From positions 951,001-1,015,000 of the forward strand of contig NZ_CCXR01000001.1 in NCBI RefSeq assembly GCF_000821085.1: a stretch of DNA of 64,000 nucleotides, read 5' to 3'. The translations under genes and the position numbers were made by a program. The notes below the pieces were generated by a model. That model saw nothing but the letters and a program-made list of their open reading frames with translations. It made no database searches and was not told the origin of the DNA. Source of the stretch: Bacillus sp. B-jedd (GTDB lineage: Bacteria > Bacillota > Bacilli > Bacillales > Cytobacillaceae). Below are positions 51,253-59,724 of the stretch, one piece after another (the first letter of the stretch is position 1; the number at the start of each line of letters is the position of its first letter).

Positions 51253-51563
51253 TTATTCGCAGGATTTCAAATGTGTACGGAGTACCAGGTGTGTTGAACA
51301 AAAGGGCACTGACCCATTAGGTTAGCAAAACTGGCCTCCACCCCTTGGACAGGCATGACGAAGGAATGATAGGGCAATTGACCCGTTGAGACATGGAGGG
51401 AAAGCCTCCAGGGACGGCGTGGAGATGTACATTATATGGTAGAATATGGAGAGTGTAATCTACTCCTTTATTTAACCATGCCTTCACGTAGCTAAAACGC
51501 CCTGATATCATTCCATACAGTCACGAAATTAAATCCTAGGAGGATGAAATCCTGCGAATAAGC
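51253..51563 (+). mobile_element. Structured non-coding segment bounded by 18-bp inverted repeats
   Basis: GCTTATTCGCAGGATTTC at 51253-51270 is the exact inverse of 51546-51563. In between are perfect small hairpins: GGG..CCC around CAATTGA, and TGGAGG-GAAAG-CCTCCA, with CCTCCAC pairing to GTGGAG farther out. It lies directly after the IS110 remnant and may be its non-coding end, a MITE or a structured RNA gene. No ORF. Confidence 0.5.
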
Positions 51564-51695
51564 GAGTATTCGGGAGAAAATCGAATTAAACTGAGGGAGT
51601 TTAACAAGAAGTTGTAACAAATTGTTTGAAATATTCTTAAGTCACACCCATTAATTCCTTTAAAATGGAAATATATGATTAAGAGGTGACTTAAA

Positions 51696-51902
51696 ATGGT
51701 TTCACATCAATTACTTACTCACGATAATATCAGTGGATTATTGCCCCACATTAATCCAGAACGATATTTACTTTTTTATAGTTATTTAACTCAGCGAAAA
51801 GAAAAAGCTCTATTTATCTGCCAATTCGTTGATGACAATCTTACTGCCATTTTAGCTTACTTTAGCGAGCTTTCCTTCCAATACGGACAAGCCTTTGCCT
51901 GA
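51696..51902 (+). pseudogene. Truncated GNAT-like gene (N-terminal fragment)
   Basis: 68 codons: M-V-S-H-Q-L-L-T-H, I-N-P-E-R-Y-L-L-F-Y-S-Y-L-T, and D-D-N-L-T-A-I-L-A-Y-F-S-E-L-S-F. From memory this resembles the first quarter of a roughly 270-residue Bacillus GNAT protein. The acetyl-CoA-binding part is absent and the stop is followed by unrelated sequence. AAGAGGTGAC ribosome site intact. Probably not functional. Confidence 0.45.
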
Positions 51903-52035
51903 TCTGAACGTGTTGAAATCCGGAAATAAACCATAAATGATTGAATAATAACCCGTCCCCAGCAGAGCGAATGTAGCATTTATACTTATTAAAACCCTAT
52001 CTAATCTTCATTACTTAGAGGAGTGAGTTGATAAA

Positions 52036-52434
52036 ATGAAGTTTGTTTTATTTATTGCAATCGTAGCTATAGCATTTTTATTAGCCGCTTGTGGGGAAAA
52101 GCAAAGTGGTGGAAATCAGGATGGATATAGTAACAACAGCACTCCAAGTAATAACGAGCGGCAACATCAGGAACCAATACAAGGATATATTTTATTTGTT
52201 AAGGACAGTGAAAGATATATATTAATACGAGATAAATATTTTGATACTGAAGATATCAATCTACCTTTAAAAGAAATACAAAGAAAATATAAGGATATAA
52301 TGTTCCTGACTATAGAAGCCAATAAACCCAAAAATTTGAAATCTGGACAAAAAGTAATAATAGGTGTTAATAAAATTCTAGAATCATATCCACCAATAGC
52401 CATTGTTACTAAAATTGAAATAGTAGAAAAATAG
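52036..52434 (+). CDS. DUF3221-like lipoprotein
   Basis: 132 residues. The signal peptide has lipobox L-L-A-A-C (Cys19), then a Ser/Asn/Gln-rich linker and a small beta domain starting with I-Q-G-Y-I-L-F-V that fits DUF3221 (YobA-like) lipoproteins. Outer-face anchored. Role unknown. GAGGAGTGAG lies upstream. The next gene (protease) starts 85 nt later. Confidence 0.7.
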   Translation: MKFVLFIAIVAIAFLLAACGEKQSGGNQDGYSNNSTPSNNERQHQEPIQGYILFVKDSERYILIRDKYFDTEDINLPLKEIQRKYKDIMFLTIEANKPKNLKSGQKVIIGVNKILESYPPIAIVTKIEIVEK

Positions 52435-52519
52435 TAAAAAAAAGATAAAAATGGTATACATTGGAAAATTTGTTTGTTAGCTTATATAATGTAATTAATT
52501 TATGAAAAGGGGGATTTAT

Positions 52520-53551
52520 GTGAAAAAAGTATTTGTAATGATGGTAGCCGTACTCGTCTTTTTGGTTGTACCACTATCTAGTTCTAAAAACATTATTTTT
52601 GCACAAACAATCAACTCCAAAGAATCTATACAAACAAGCCCATATGATCTTGTTTCATCAAAAGGTGAAATTATTCGCTTTAAAGACTATAGCAAATTAA
52701 TTGATACTAAAATTAAAGCTTCAAAACCTATTATTGGAACAGGCCAAGTCCTACCTGAAAGAGATTTAAAGAAAAACCCGAATAAACCTACGATTGACTT
52801 AGGAACTGGAATAGCAGTCAGGGACAAAGAACCGGGAACAATTTCAACGCAAGTCGTATTAGGTACAGATGGACGACAAAAGGTAAGTGACACTTCCATT
52901 TCTCCTTATAGACAAATTGCCTATATTGAACTTGAGTACGGTAACTCATATGCAATGTGTACAGGGACGGTAATTGGATATGATTATGTATTAACAAACG
53001 CTCACTGTGTTCGTGATCTTGAAACCAATACAAGAGCCAATGGAGGATATGTAATTCCTGCTTTGACAGATAATCACTATTCATATGGTGCCTACGAAAT
53101 TGAAAATTTTTATTATCCGAATGGATATGATCAAACCGGTGGTGCATCCCAATATGATTACGCAGTGATAAAGTTAGCACCGTATTATGGTTACGAAATT
53201 GGAGAAGTTGTTGGTGCATTGGCTTTTCGGGAAGTTACAACTGATTTAACTGACACCTATATTAAAATTTTCGGATACCCAGGAGATAAAATAATATCTA
53301 CAGGATTGTACAATCAATGGGGAATGTCTGGTAATGTAACTATGGACCTTGAAAATATACTGTATTATACAATTGATACAGCACCAGGACAATCAGGTTC
53401 TGCTATTTTAGATTCTTCAAATCAGGTTGTTGGTGTTCATAATGCTGGATATGATTTCAGTGGTGATGATATCGCAGATATAAATGGTGGACCAAAGATG
53501 ACTTCAGAAATGAGTAGTTTTATAAGAATGGCTGCATTGTTGGGAGGGTAA
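52520..53551 (+). CDS. Secreted V8/glutamyl-endopeptidase-like serine protease (S1)
   Basis: 343 residues. Signal peptide (about 1-28), roughly 105-residue pro-region and a chymotrypsin-fold domain. The triad is complete: H162 (L-T-N-A-H-C), D213 (Y-D-Y-A-V-I-K-L) and S292 (A-P-G-Q-S-G-S). The Q-S-G-S form and early M-C-T-G-T-V-I-G match glutamyl endopeptidase-type enzymes. The start is GTG 52520, 6 nt after AAAGGGGG, in preference to ATG 52502. Extracellular. Confidence 0.88.
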   Translation: MKKVFVMMVAVLVFLVVPLSSSKNIIFAQTINSKESIQTSPYDLVSSKGEIIRFKDYSKLIDTKIKASKPIIGTGQVLPERDLKKNPNKPTIDLGTGIAVRDKEPGTISTQVVLGTDGRQKVSDTSISPYRQIAYIELEYGNSYAMCTGTVIGYDYVLTNAHCVRDLETNTRANGGYVIPALTDNHYSYGAYEIENFYYPNGYDQTGGASQYDYAVIKLAPYYGYEIGEVVGALAFREVTTDLTDTYIKIFGYPGDKIISTGLYNQWGMSGNVTMDLENILYYTIDTAPGQSGSAILDSSNQVVGVHNAGYDFSGDDIADINGGPKMTSEMSSFIRMAALLGG

Positions 53552-53662
53552 AAATTAAACTGATAGATTAAGATAAAGAAAGAAGTGTGACCTTCTTATT
53601 TAAGACTGCATCAAACTAAAATAATTTAGTTTGATGCTCTTGTATTTTGATGAGGTATTTTT

Positions 53663-53879
53663 AATTTATTCGTATAATATCAATTAACCTGAAAAAGTTA
53701 AGTATAAGAAAGCGCCTAAAACCCTTGGTACTAAAGGGGATTGGCGCTTTTCATTTGTCTAAGGATCCCAGGGAAACCAAGATTAACACGAATTAAAGGA
53801 AAATACTGTGTATTAGGATTCCTGCTATATTCAAGGACAAAAACTAAAAAGACTGTTGAAGATAAAATTAAAGTACAGG
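53663..53879 (+). repeat. Direct repeat B, homologous to 47115-47327
   Basis: Diverged copy of repeat A including the AAAGCGCC...GGCGCTTTT hairpin (53707-53751) and the following roughly 130 nt. Same orientation as A. The two bracket 6.3 kb holding the ABC exporter, the IS110 remnant, the lipoprotein and the protease. The remaining gap to 54053 holds the ECF41 promoter. Confidence 0.65.
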
Positions 53880-53992
53880 TTGCAGATTTTTTCTTCTTCG
53901 ATTATCTGTCCATTTGAAATGCTGAATAAATGCTGTGGCTCTAACAAAAAGGTGGCCCATTCGTTATTAATTATTTATTTTTAAATTAAAAT

Positions 53993-54019
53993 GGTCACAA
54001 ATTTGCTTCTTTAATCGTC
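53993..54019 (+). promoter_or_regulatory. ECF41-type promoter
   Basis: GGTCACA, a 16-nt spacer and CGTC match the motif reported for ECF41 sigma factors (TGTCACA-N16-CGTC) at all but the first base. It lies 34 nt before the oxidoreductase start, in front of the operon encoding an ECF41 sigma factor, so autoregulation is likely. Confidence 0.7.
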
Positions 54020-54052
54020 ATGTGATTAAAACGATGAAAAGGAGTCGTGACA

Positions 54053-55216
54053 ATGAAAAACCAGAAAACAATTGTTGTAATAGGTGGTGGATATGCCGGA
54101 ATAAACCTGATTGAAGCGCTCAAAAAGGAATTCCAAAGTGAAATCAGGGAGAAAATTAGGATTATCCTAATTGATAAAAATAATTTTCATTTTAAAAAGG
54201 TAAAATTATTTAAGGCCATTGTTAATGATAACATCTCGGATTTACAAGTACTTTTACATCAATATTGTGGAATATCAGTTGATTTCCTTCAAGGCGAGTT
54301 AACCAGAGTTAATCATGAAGAGCAAAGCATAACCATCCACGGGGAGGATGGAGTGTCCTTTCATTTGGCTTACGACCAGCTGGTGTTGGCAATGGGAAGT
54401 GTTCAGCGTAATGTTGATCCAGAACGAGGCGGAATTGCACTTTCTAGCTTGGAAAATGCTAAATTTATTCGACAGCAACTAATGAAGAAGATGATTTCAA
54501 CAAAGAGTAACCTAAGAATAGCGATAGTTGGCAGCGGGATAACAGGTATTGAAACCGCAGCAGAATTGCAATCATGGCTCAAAACTGAAGCTGGAAGTTC
54601 AGAGAGTCAGAGGAAGAACATTGAAATATTTCTAATTAATAATAAACATAGACTATTGAATGAAGTTCCCGTAAAAATTAGTGAGAAGCTAGAGAGTAGG
54701 CTGGAAAAACATGGTATTAATTTAATCCATACAAAAAAGGTGGAAAAGTTCATTGAAAATAAGGTCATTTTCAATGATGATTCCCAACTTGAGGCAGATT
54801 TCTGTGTTTGGACTGTCGGATTAAAACCGCACCCTAGTCTTCGTGAATTAGGATTTTCTCTTACCGAAGAAGGGAAGTTAATGGTAGATTCATGGTATCG
54901 GCTTGTTGATACTGAAAATATTTTTGCTATTGGAGACTGTGTTCATGTCGTCGATCCAATAAGTGGTACAGTCGCAGCAATGAGTTGTAAAGAGGCAATT
55001 TCACAGGCTGGCCGGCTGGCAAAAATAATGAAAGCACATCTTGAGGGATACACTGCAACCGCCCATCAAAGCTTCCCTAATATGCTATGTATAGGACTCG
55101 GACCGGACGACGGATTTGTATGGGCGCAAAAATGGGGAGTTGATTTTGTCCTTTTTGGAAAAATAGCTGAAAAATTCAGAGAGTATACATGGAATGTAGC
55201 TAGTTTGAATCACTAA
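54053..55216 (+). CDS. FAD-dependent NAD(P)H oxidoreductase (NDH-2-like), ECF41 partner
   Basis: 387 residues. FAD-binding G-G-G-Y-A-G-I at the N-terminus, NAD-binding G-S-G-I-T-G-I-E-T-A-A-E near residue 160, and the second FAD motif I-F-A-I-G-D-C-V near residue 290. Type II NADH-dehydrogenase-like fold, cytoplasmic or membrane-peripheral. The start is ATG 54053, 8 nt after AAGGAG; GTG 54047 is too close. Operon with the ECF41 sigma gene 22 nt downstream, the usual pairing of an oxidoreductase with this sigma group. Confidence 0.9.
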   Translation: MKNQKTIVVIGGGYAGINLIEALKKEFQSEIREKIRIILIDKNNFHFKKVKLFKAIVNDNISDLQVLLHQYCGISVDFLQGELTRVNHEEQSITIHGEDGVSFHLAYDQLVLAMGSVQRNVDPERGGIALSSLENAKFIRQQLMKKMISTKSNLRIAIVGSGITGIETAAELQSWLKTEAGSSESQRKNIEIFLINNKHRLLNEVPVKISEKLESRLEKHGINLIHTKKVEKFIENKVIFNDDSQLEADFCVWTVGLKPHPSLRELGFSLTEEGKLMVDSWYRLVDTENIFAIGDCVHVVDPISGTVAAMSCKEAISQAGRLAKIMKAHLEGYTATAHQSFPNMLCIGLGPDDGFVWAQKWGVDFVLFGKIAEKFREYTWNVASLNH

Positions 55217-55238
55217 AAAACTAAAAAGGGGAAAAGAT

Positions 55239-56108
55239 ATGGAGCTTGAGGAACTCTATTACCAGTATAGGCCGTTGCTTTTTTCAATCGCATACCGAAT
55301 GCTGGGTACTGTTTCAGATGCGGAAGATATCGTTCATGATGTATATTTACAAGCAAGTGAAAAAGCAATTGGAATGGTCGAAAATAATAAGGCTTACCTT
55401 TGTAAAATGGTAACAAACAAATGCATTGATCATCTAAAATCAGCAGGAGTTAAACGCGAAGTATATGTTGGTCCGTGGCTTCCTGAACCTTTGATTTTAA
55501 ATGATAATGATCCAATTTCTGATCTTATCAATGGAGAAGCAGTATCATTTGCCTTTTTATTGATGCTAGAAAAACTAAAGCCTATTGAGCGGGCCGTTTT
55601 CATTCTTAGGGAAGTTCTAGTTTATGATTATCTGACGATTGCACAAATTTTGAATCGAAGTGAGTCCAATTGCAGAAAAATATTAAGCCGGGTAAAGAAT
55701 CAACTCCCATTAAATGAAGAGATAGAAGGTACGCTTGAACCAAAAAATAAAGAGATTGTAAAAACATTCGTATTAGCATTACATGAGGGAAACATTCAGA
55801 AAATCGTAGGCTTATTGTATAAGGATGTTACGCTGTATTCTGATGGCGGCGGCAAAGTTTACGCAGCCTTAAAGCCGATAGTTTCTAAAAAATTGGTCGG
55901 TCGATTTATTTCTAATCTCCTTGAACAGAATCAAAATACCCTAGAACCTGCGACTGTGAAAGTAATTAATGTAAACGGAGAAATTGGTCTCTTTGTATGT
56001 GGAAAGGACAATGTGAAAACAGTTTTTAGTTTCCATGTCAAAAACGATCAAATAGCAAATATTTATGTTATAAGGAATCCTGAAAAACTTAGGCATGTAT
56101 CTCTTTAA
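55239..56108 (+). CDS. ECF41 RNA polymerase sigma factor (SigJ-like) with fused C-terminal domain
   Basis: 289 residues. Sigma2 region (L-F-S-I-A-Y-R-M-L-G-T-V-S-D-A-E-D-I-V-H-D-V) and sigma4 (L-T-I-A-Q-I-L-N-R-S-E-S-N-C-R-K-I-L-S-R) are followed by a SnoaL-like domain (about 172-289). All three ECF41 hallmark motifs are present: W-L-P-E-P in the linker, D-G-G-G-K in the domain and N-P-E-K-L near the end. In ECF41 the fused domain controls activity instead of a separate anti-sigma factor. AAAAGGGG ribosome site. Confidence 0.95.
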   Translation: MELEELYYQYRPLLFSIAYRMLGTVSDAEDIVHDVYLQASEKAIGMVENNKAYLCKMVTNKCIDHLKSAGVKREVYVGPWLPEPLILNDNDPISDLINGEAVSFAFLLMLEKLKPIERAVFILREVLVYDYLTIAQILNRSESNCRKILSRVKNQLPLNEEIEGTLEPKNKEIVKTFVLALHEGNIQKIVGLLYKDVTLYSDGGGKVYAALKPIVSKKLVGRFISNLLEQNQNTLEPATVKVINVNGEIGLFVCGKDNVKTVFSFHVKNDQIANIYVIRNPEKLRHVSL

Positions 56109-56171
56109 TCATCAACCTCAATGCTTGGTTATATATCTAAACTTTTTATTCTAATGGACTCAGAATTAGCC

Positions 56172-56212
56172 ATAAAAAAGGGCATACCGAATTTTTTGAT
56201 TCGATATGCCAT
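56172..56212 (-). terminator. Intrinsic terminator of the sigma/anti-sigma operon
   Basis: GGCATATCGAA / TTCGGTATGCC hairpin, with CCCTTTTTTAT as tail on the minus strand. Confidence 0.8.
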
Positions 56213-56237
56213 GTTGCACGTTACTTTTGTGGCTTAC

Positions 56238-57683
56238 TTATTTTTGGCGAATATCAATCCACCAGTGATTTTTCGAATTCATGTCCTCATTTTCCCCAGA
56301 ACCACTGTAGTTGAAAGCATCGAGGAAAATGGAATCCAGTTTATCTTCATCCACGAAATAACCTAATTTAACATCCCGCGTTTCTCCTGGCTGAATCCTG
56401 CCAATATTATAAAAGCTTTTTCCCGTTCCATGAGGTTCCAGATAATCAACTTCACCAGTCATGATACTTTCTTCGGCAACTCCTGCTTTACCAGCATAGT
56501 TCCAAGCTTTTTTATCGTATTTAAGTTCTCGTAGGGAAGGGTGCATATAGAGTTCTTCTGTTGCCAGTTTACCAATATTTTTTATTGATGTAGACAAGTA
56601 TACAAATTTCACATTCACTTTTTTCGACTTTACCAATTCGTCAATGGAATCTTTGCCGTTTCCTACTTTATATACATTGCGCTTATAGGACAACAAGTTC
56701 TTTTTGTCATCTAAAACCTTACTCTGACTTAAAAAGTTAATTCCAAATTCTTTAAAGTTCTCTTGTTTAAAATCTTGGATAGAATCAAAAACCTCAACTT
56801 TTTCAATCATGTATTCAAGTTTTATATTTTTACTTTTGCCATCTGAATCTACTTGATCAAAGGTTACAGGAACCTTTTGTTCAACCTTGAACAATTGTTT
56901 GCTGTCTTTTTTCAATGGAATGACTGTAGATTCTACGGGTTTGCTCACTTCCTGGAAATAAGATTTATCATAATCTACCATATATGATGCCAATTCCTCA
57001 GAGGTAGGCTCAATAGAAAGGTTCTCCAAGACGGCCATCATCTGTTCCTCGCTTACATCGTTGGCAATAAAACTTTCTAACATGATTCCTTCTTTCTCAA
57101 ATAATAGGTAGACCTTTCGGTTAAATACCACGTTAGGATTTCCCGTTTCTTTATTGACAATCACTGCTTTCTTGCCATTAATTTCTTTTTCTTCGTATCT
57201 GCTCGAATAAAGCGTTTGAAATTCTGAATTTTTTCCTAACCTCCAAAGGATGAATGAAAATCCACCTTCAGCAAAGTTATCTTTAAATGAATATTTCATA
57301 CCGGAGCTATCGATTGGCACCATATTTTCTGGCATATAGTTGAGTTTTAATTTATACCATTTGTCATTATTTTTGGCGCTATTTGTTACGGAGACATTTA
57401 CTTCATAATTTTGTTTTTGAACCATCATGTCATAAACTTTTACCGCACCAAGAGCGGTTGTCGGTATGCCAATCAATAAGCAGGCAGCAGCAATCAGAAT
57501 GCGATTCTTTTTACGTTTTGCCAACTGCTGTTCGTTTTTTGCCTTGATTTTCTCAAGGAACAATTTCTTTCTGTATTTATATGTATCTGAAAATTCATGT
57601 TGTCCATCCAGTCTTTCAAAATCATCCAGAGCGATTTTTTCGGCTAAATCATACATGTTTTTGAATTCTTGTTGATTCGTCAT
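56238..57683 (-). CDS. Membrane anti-sigma factor-like protein (DUF4179-type)
   Basis: 481 residues. An N-terminal cytoplasmic part of about 60 residues, one transmembrane helix (about 62-82), then a large external region containing a DUF4367/DUF4179-like segment and Lys/Asp-rich beta domains. Its start overlaps the upstream ECF sigma gene by 35 nt. This arrangement is typical of anti-sigma factors that hold an ECF sigma at the membrane. No zinc-binding H-x3-C-x2-C motif is seen. Confidence 0.8.
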   Translation of the reverse strand: MTNQQEFKNMYDLAEKIALDDFERLDGQHEFSDTYKYRKKLFLEKIKAKNEQQLAKRKKNRILIAAACLLIGIPTTALGAVKVYDMMVQKQNYEVNVSVTNSAKNNDKWYKLKLNYMPENMVPIDSSGMKYSFKDNFAEGGFSFILWRLGKNSEFQTLYSSRYEEKEINGKKAVIVNKETGNPNVVFNRKVYLLFEKEGIMLESFIANDVSEEQMMAVLENLSIEPTSEELASYMVDYDKSYFQEVSKPVESTVIPLKKDSKQLFKVEQKVPVTFDQVDSDGKSKNIKLEYMIEKVEVFDSIQDFKQENFKEFGINFLSQSKVLDDKKNLLSYKRNVYKVGNGKDSIDELVKSKKVNVKFVYLSTSIKNIGKLATEELYMHPSLRELKYDKKAWNYAGKAGVAEESIMTGEVDYLEPHGTGKSFYNIGRIQPGETRDVKLGYFVDEDKLDSIFLDAFNYSGSGENEDMNSKNHWWIDIRQK

Positions 57684-58206
57684 TTGGACTGCCTCCTATA
57701 ACAGTTTGTACTCGTTTTCGGGCACGTTCGAATTGCTTCCGGACGGTGGCCTCTGTTATCCCCAATAGCCTTGAAATTTCCTGGTAGGACAAGTTATAGA
57801 AGACTTTATACTTAAAAACCTGTCTGTAGGATTCGGTTAATACGTTTAGCAAGGAATCAATCTGATTTTCGGATATTTGTCGCTGCTCCCATTTTTCAAT
57901 ATTTTCATCTGATAAATCCTGCGGCTCTTTTCGATAATCTTCAAGAAACGTGACGTGGCGCTTATTTTTCCGATAGCTGTCAATCGCTTTGTTTTTCGCG
58001 ACTCTCAAAATGTAGCGGCTAAGGTCCCGTGTATCGAATCCTTGGAGCGTTTCCAGATTCTCATATAACGCAATAAAAGTTTCCTGGACTGCATCCTCGG
58101 CTTGCTGAATGTTATTTAAAACCGTAAAAGCCACGTAATAAACTTTTTGCTCATACAGTTCGTATAACTGCTCCATCTTTTCAAAATCCTTATTTGTCTC
58201 GCTCAT
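57649..58206 (-). CDS. ECF-type RNA polymerase sigma factor
   Basis: 185 residues. Region 2: Y-Y-V-A-F-T-V-L-N-N-I-Q-Q-A-E-D-A-V-Q-E-T-F-I-A-L. Region 4: F-Y-N-L-S-Y-Q-E-I-S-R-L-L-G-I-T-E-A-T-V-R-K-Q-F-E-R-A-R. The start is ATG 58206 behind GAGAGGAGG; the open frame to 58275 is rejected because it crosses the promoter. First gene of a two-gene operon with its putative anti-sigma factor. Confidence 0.92.
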   Translation of the reverse strand: MSETNKDFEKMEQLYELYEQKVYYVAFTVLNNIQQAEDAVQETFIALYENLETLQGFDTRDLSRYILRVAKNKAIDSYRKNKRHVTFLEDYRKEPQDLSDENIEKWEQRQISENQIDSLLNVLTESYRQVFKYKVFYNLSYQEISRLLGITEATVRKQFERARKRVQTVIGGSPNDESTRIQKHV

Positions 58207-58230
58207 GGAATGCCTCCTCTCAATCACTAT

Positions 58231-58257
58231 AACGAGCGGGCGGAGATTTTTGTGACA
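58231..58257 (-). promoter_or_regulatory. ECF-type autoregulatory promoter
   Basis: On the minus strand TGTCACA, a 16-nt spacer and CGTT match the general ECF -35/-10 layout, ending 24 nt before the sigma start codon. Likely recognised by the sigma factor it precedes. Confidence 0.6.
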
Positions 58258-58419
58258 TAAAAAGAAAACTAGCAAAAACTATATTTTTAATTCTTTAATG
58301 GTGTAAAATTATGGTATTAGTATAAAGCGATTTCCAACTGAAGAAAACAAGTTTTTTAAACGGGGAGTCCTGTCAAGAATCACTATATTTATATACCGGA
58401 CTTTAAAGGGGGCTTTGTT

Positions 58420-58908
58420 TTGCAAAAAAAGGTGAAAACAACGTTCATTATTTTATCAGTTTTAATTATATATTTTGTATTCTTAAGAGAAAAATTCCCG
58501 ATTGTTGATGAATTGCCAGAAGAAATACGAAAAGAATTTGATGTTGTGTTAGATGAAAAAAGGGACCGTGTTTCATTAGAGAAAGATGGCAAATACGAAA
58601 GTATTGCTATTTTCATTGATCAGGACAGAGCGCTTTACATTGCAAATAGTGTCGGTCATAACATAACCAAATTTACGATAGATCAAGACAAAAAGGAAAT
58701 ATACATAAGGAAGAATAATTTTGATTATAAAAATGGCCGGAACGATAAATTTCAGCTTATCAAGCTTCCTTTTTCAAAGTATAAGGATATTGCGATGGAT
58801 AAGAAGCTAACAGTGTATTTGGATTACGGAAAAGGCCATGAACTAAGGGAATATTATTTTCCAGGAAGTGAGTATATAGTTCTTGAACATACAGACACAA
58901 CTAAGTGA
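58420..58908 (+). CDS. Membrane-anchored protein, unknown
   Basis: 162 residues. TTG 58420 start 7 nt after AAAGGGGG. One N-terminal helix (I-I-L-S-V-L-I-I-Y-F-V-F-L), then a basic/acidic mixed domain with repeated D-Q-D segments and E-Y-I-V-L-E-H-T at the end. No family recognised. The start codon lies inside a TTTTGCAAAA decamer. Confidence 0.65.
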   Translation: MQKKVKTTFIILSVLIIYFVFLREKFPIVDELPEEIRKEFDVVLDEKRDRVSLEKDGKYESIAIFIDQDRALYIANSVGHNITKFTIDQDKKEIYIRKNNFDYKNGRNDKFQLIKLPFSKYKDIAMDKKLTVYLDYGKGHELREYYFPGSEYIVLEHTDTTK

Positions 58909-59064
58909 TTTTCAGAATTTGATCAACGAAGTGCATTCTTTCTTGATTTATGAGGCTATCCTTCTTTCTAAAGGATGAATACCGGTTTCATATGTATGTT
59001 GAGTGCAGGGTTAACTTTAAAAATTGAGTAAGTTCCTAAAGGATAGGAGGAGTTTGTAATTTCT

Positions 59065-59325
59065 TTGATTATTTTTATTATGATTCTTGTTGTTCTGAAT
59101 GTTTTAGTTTTTTTGGGAGCAAAAAAATCATGGATGGTATGGAGGATGGCTGGGATAATTTTCATTATAAGTTCTCCATTTGTTCTCTTTATCACCATAA
59201 ATGTAATTGGCCGTAAAACTGGAGACGGGATTGGGGGAGCTGTTGCTGGGTTTACCTTTGCTACACTTATCGTTATCAATGCCATTGCTTTTTTTATAAC
59301 AAGTTCTTTTGCGAGGAGAAAGTGA
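59065..59325 (+). CDS. Small membrane protein, unknown
   Basis: 86 residues, three predicted helices (residues 1-18, 24-46 and 57-80), ending in S-S-F-A-R-R-K. TTG 59065 start behind AGGAGGAG at slightly long spacing. No family recognised. Probably co-transcribed with the DUF3784-like reading frame after it. Confidence 0.65.
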   Translation: MIIFIMILVVLNVLVFLGAKKSWMVWRMAGIIFIISSPFVLFITINVIGRKTGDGIGGAVAGFTFATLIVINAIAFFITSSFARRK

Positions 59326-59383
59326 GAGTATAAAGGATTGATGACACCATTGTTAACATTCCATAGCCCGAAGGAGGAAAAAA

Positions 59384-59692
59384 ATGGGAAACTTCGGAAC
59401 AATTACTTCAATCGTAACGGGAATAGCGATTATATATTTAGGGTTTCTAATTGGCAAAAAGAAGTTGTTATCCTTGATTATCGGTTACAAGGAATCTACT
59501 TTTTATGGTGATAAAAATTAATATGCTAAAAGAACTGGCCTTTCTGTAATTGCTTTAGGACTCATAGTCATTGGAATGCCTTTATGCGTTTTGATTTTCG
59601 GTGAAAACTCCTTACAGATTTATAAATATCTTATTGGGGTTTACGTCGTAATAATGATTATAGTTGCTAATTATTGGAGATTTCGATATTAG
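59384..59692 (+). pseudogene. DUF3784-like membrane protein interrupted by TAA
   Basis: 103 codons from ATG 59384 (AAGGAGG upstream) to TAG 59692, in a single frame except for TAA at 59519-59521 (codon 46). The product reads M-G-N-F-G-T-I-T-S, a helix, I-I-G-Y-K-E-S-T-F-Y-G-D-K-N, stop, Y-A-K-R-T-G-L, then two more helices. The layout (helix, G-Y motif, K-Y-D/A-K, two helices) fits DUF3784. One substitution in a Lys, Gln or Glu codon explains it. Confidence 0.6.
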
Positions 59693-59724
59693 GAGTCAAT
59701 TTGTGACTTTCAGTAAACCCCCAG

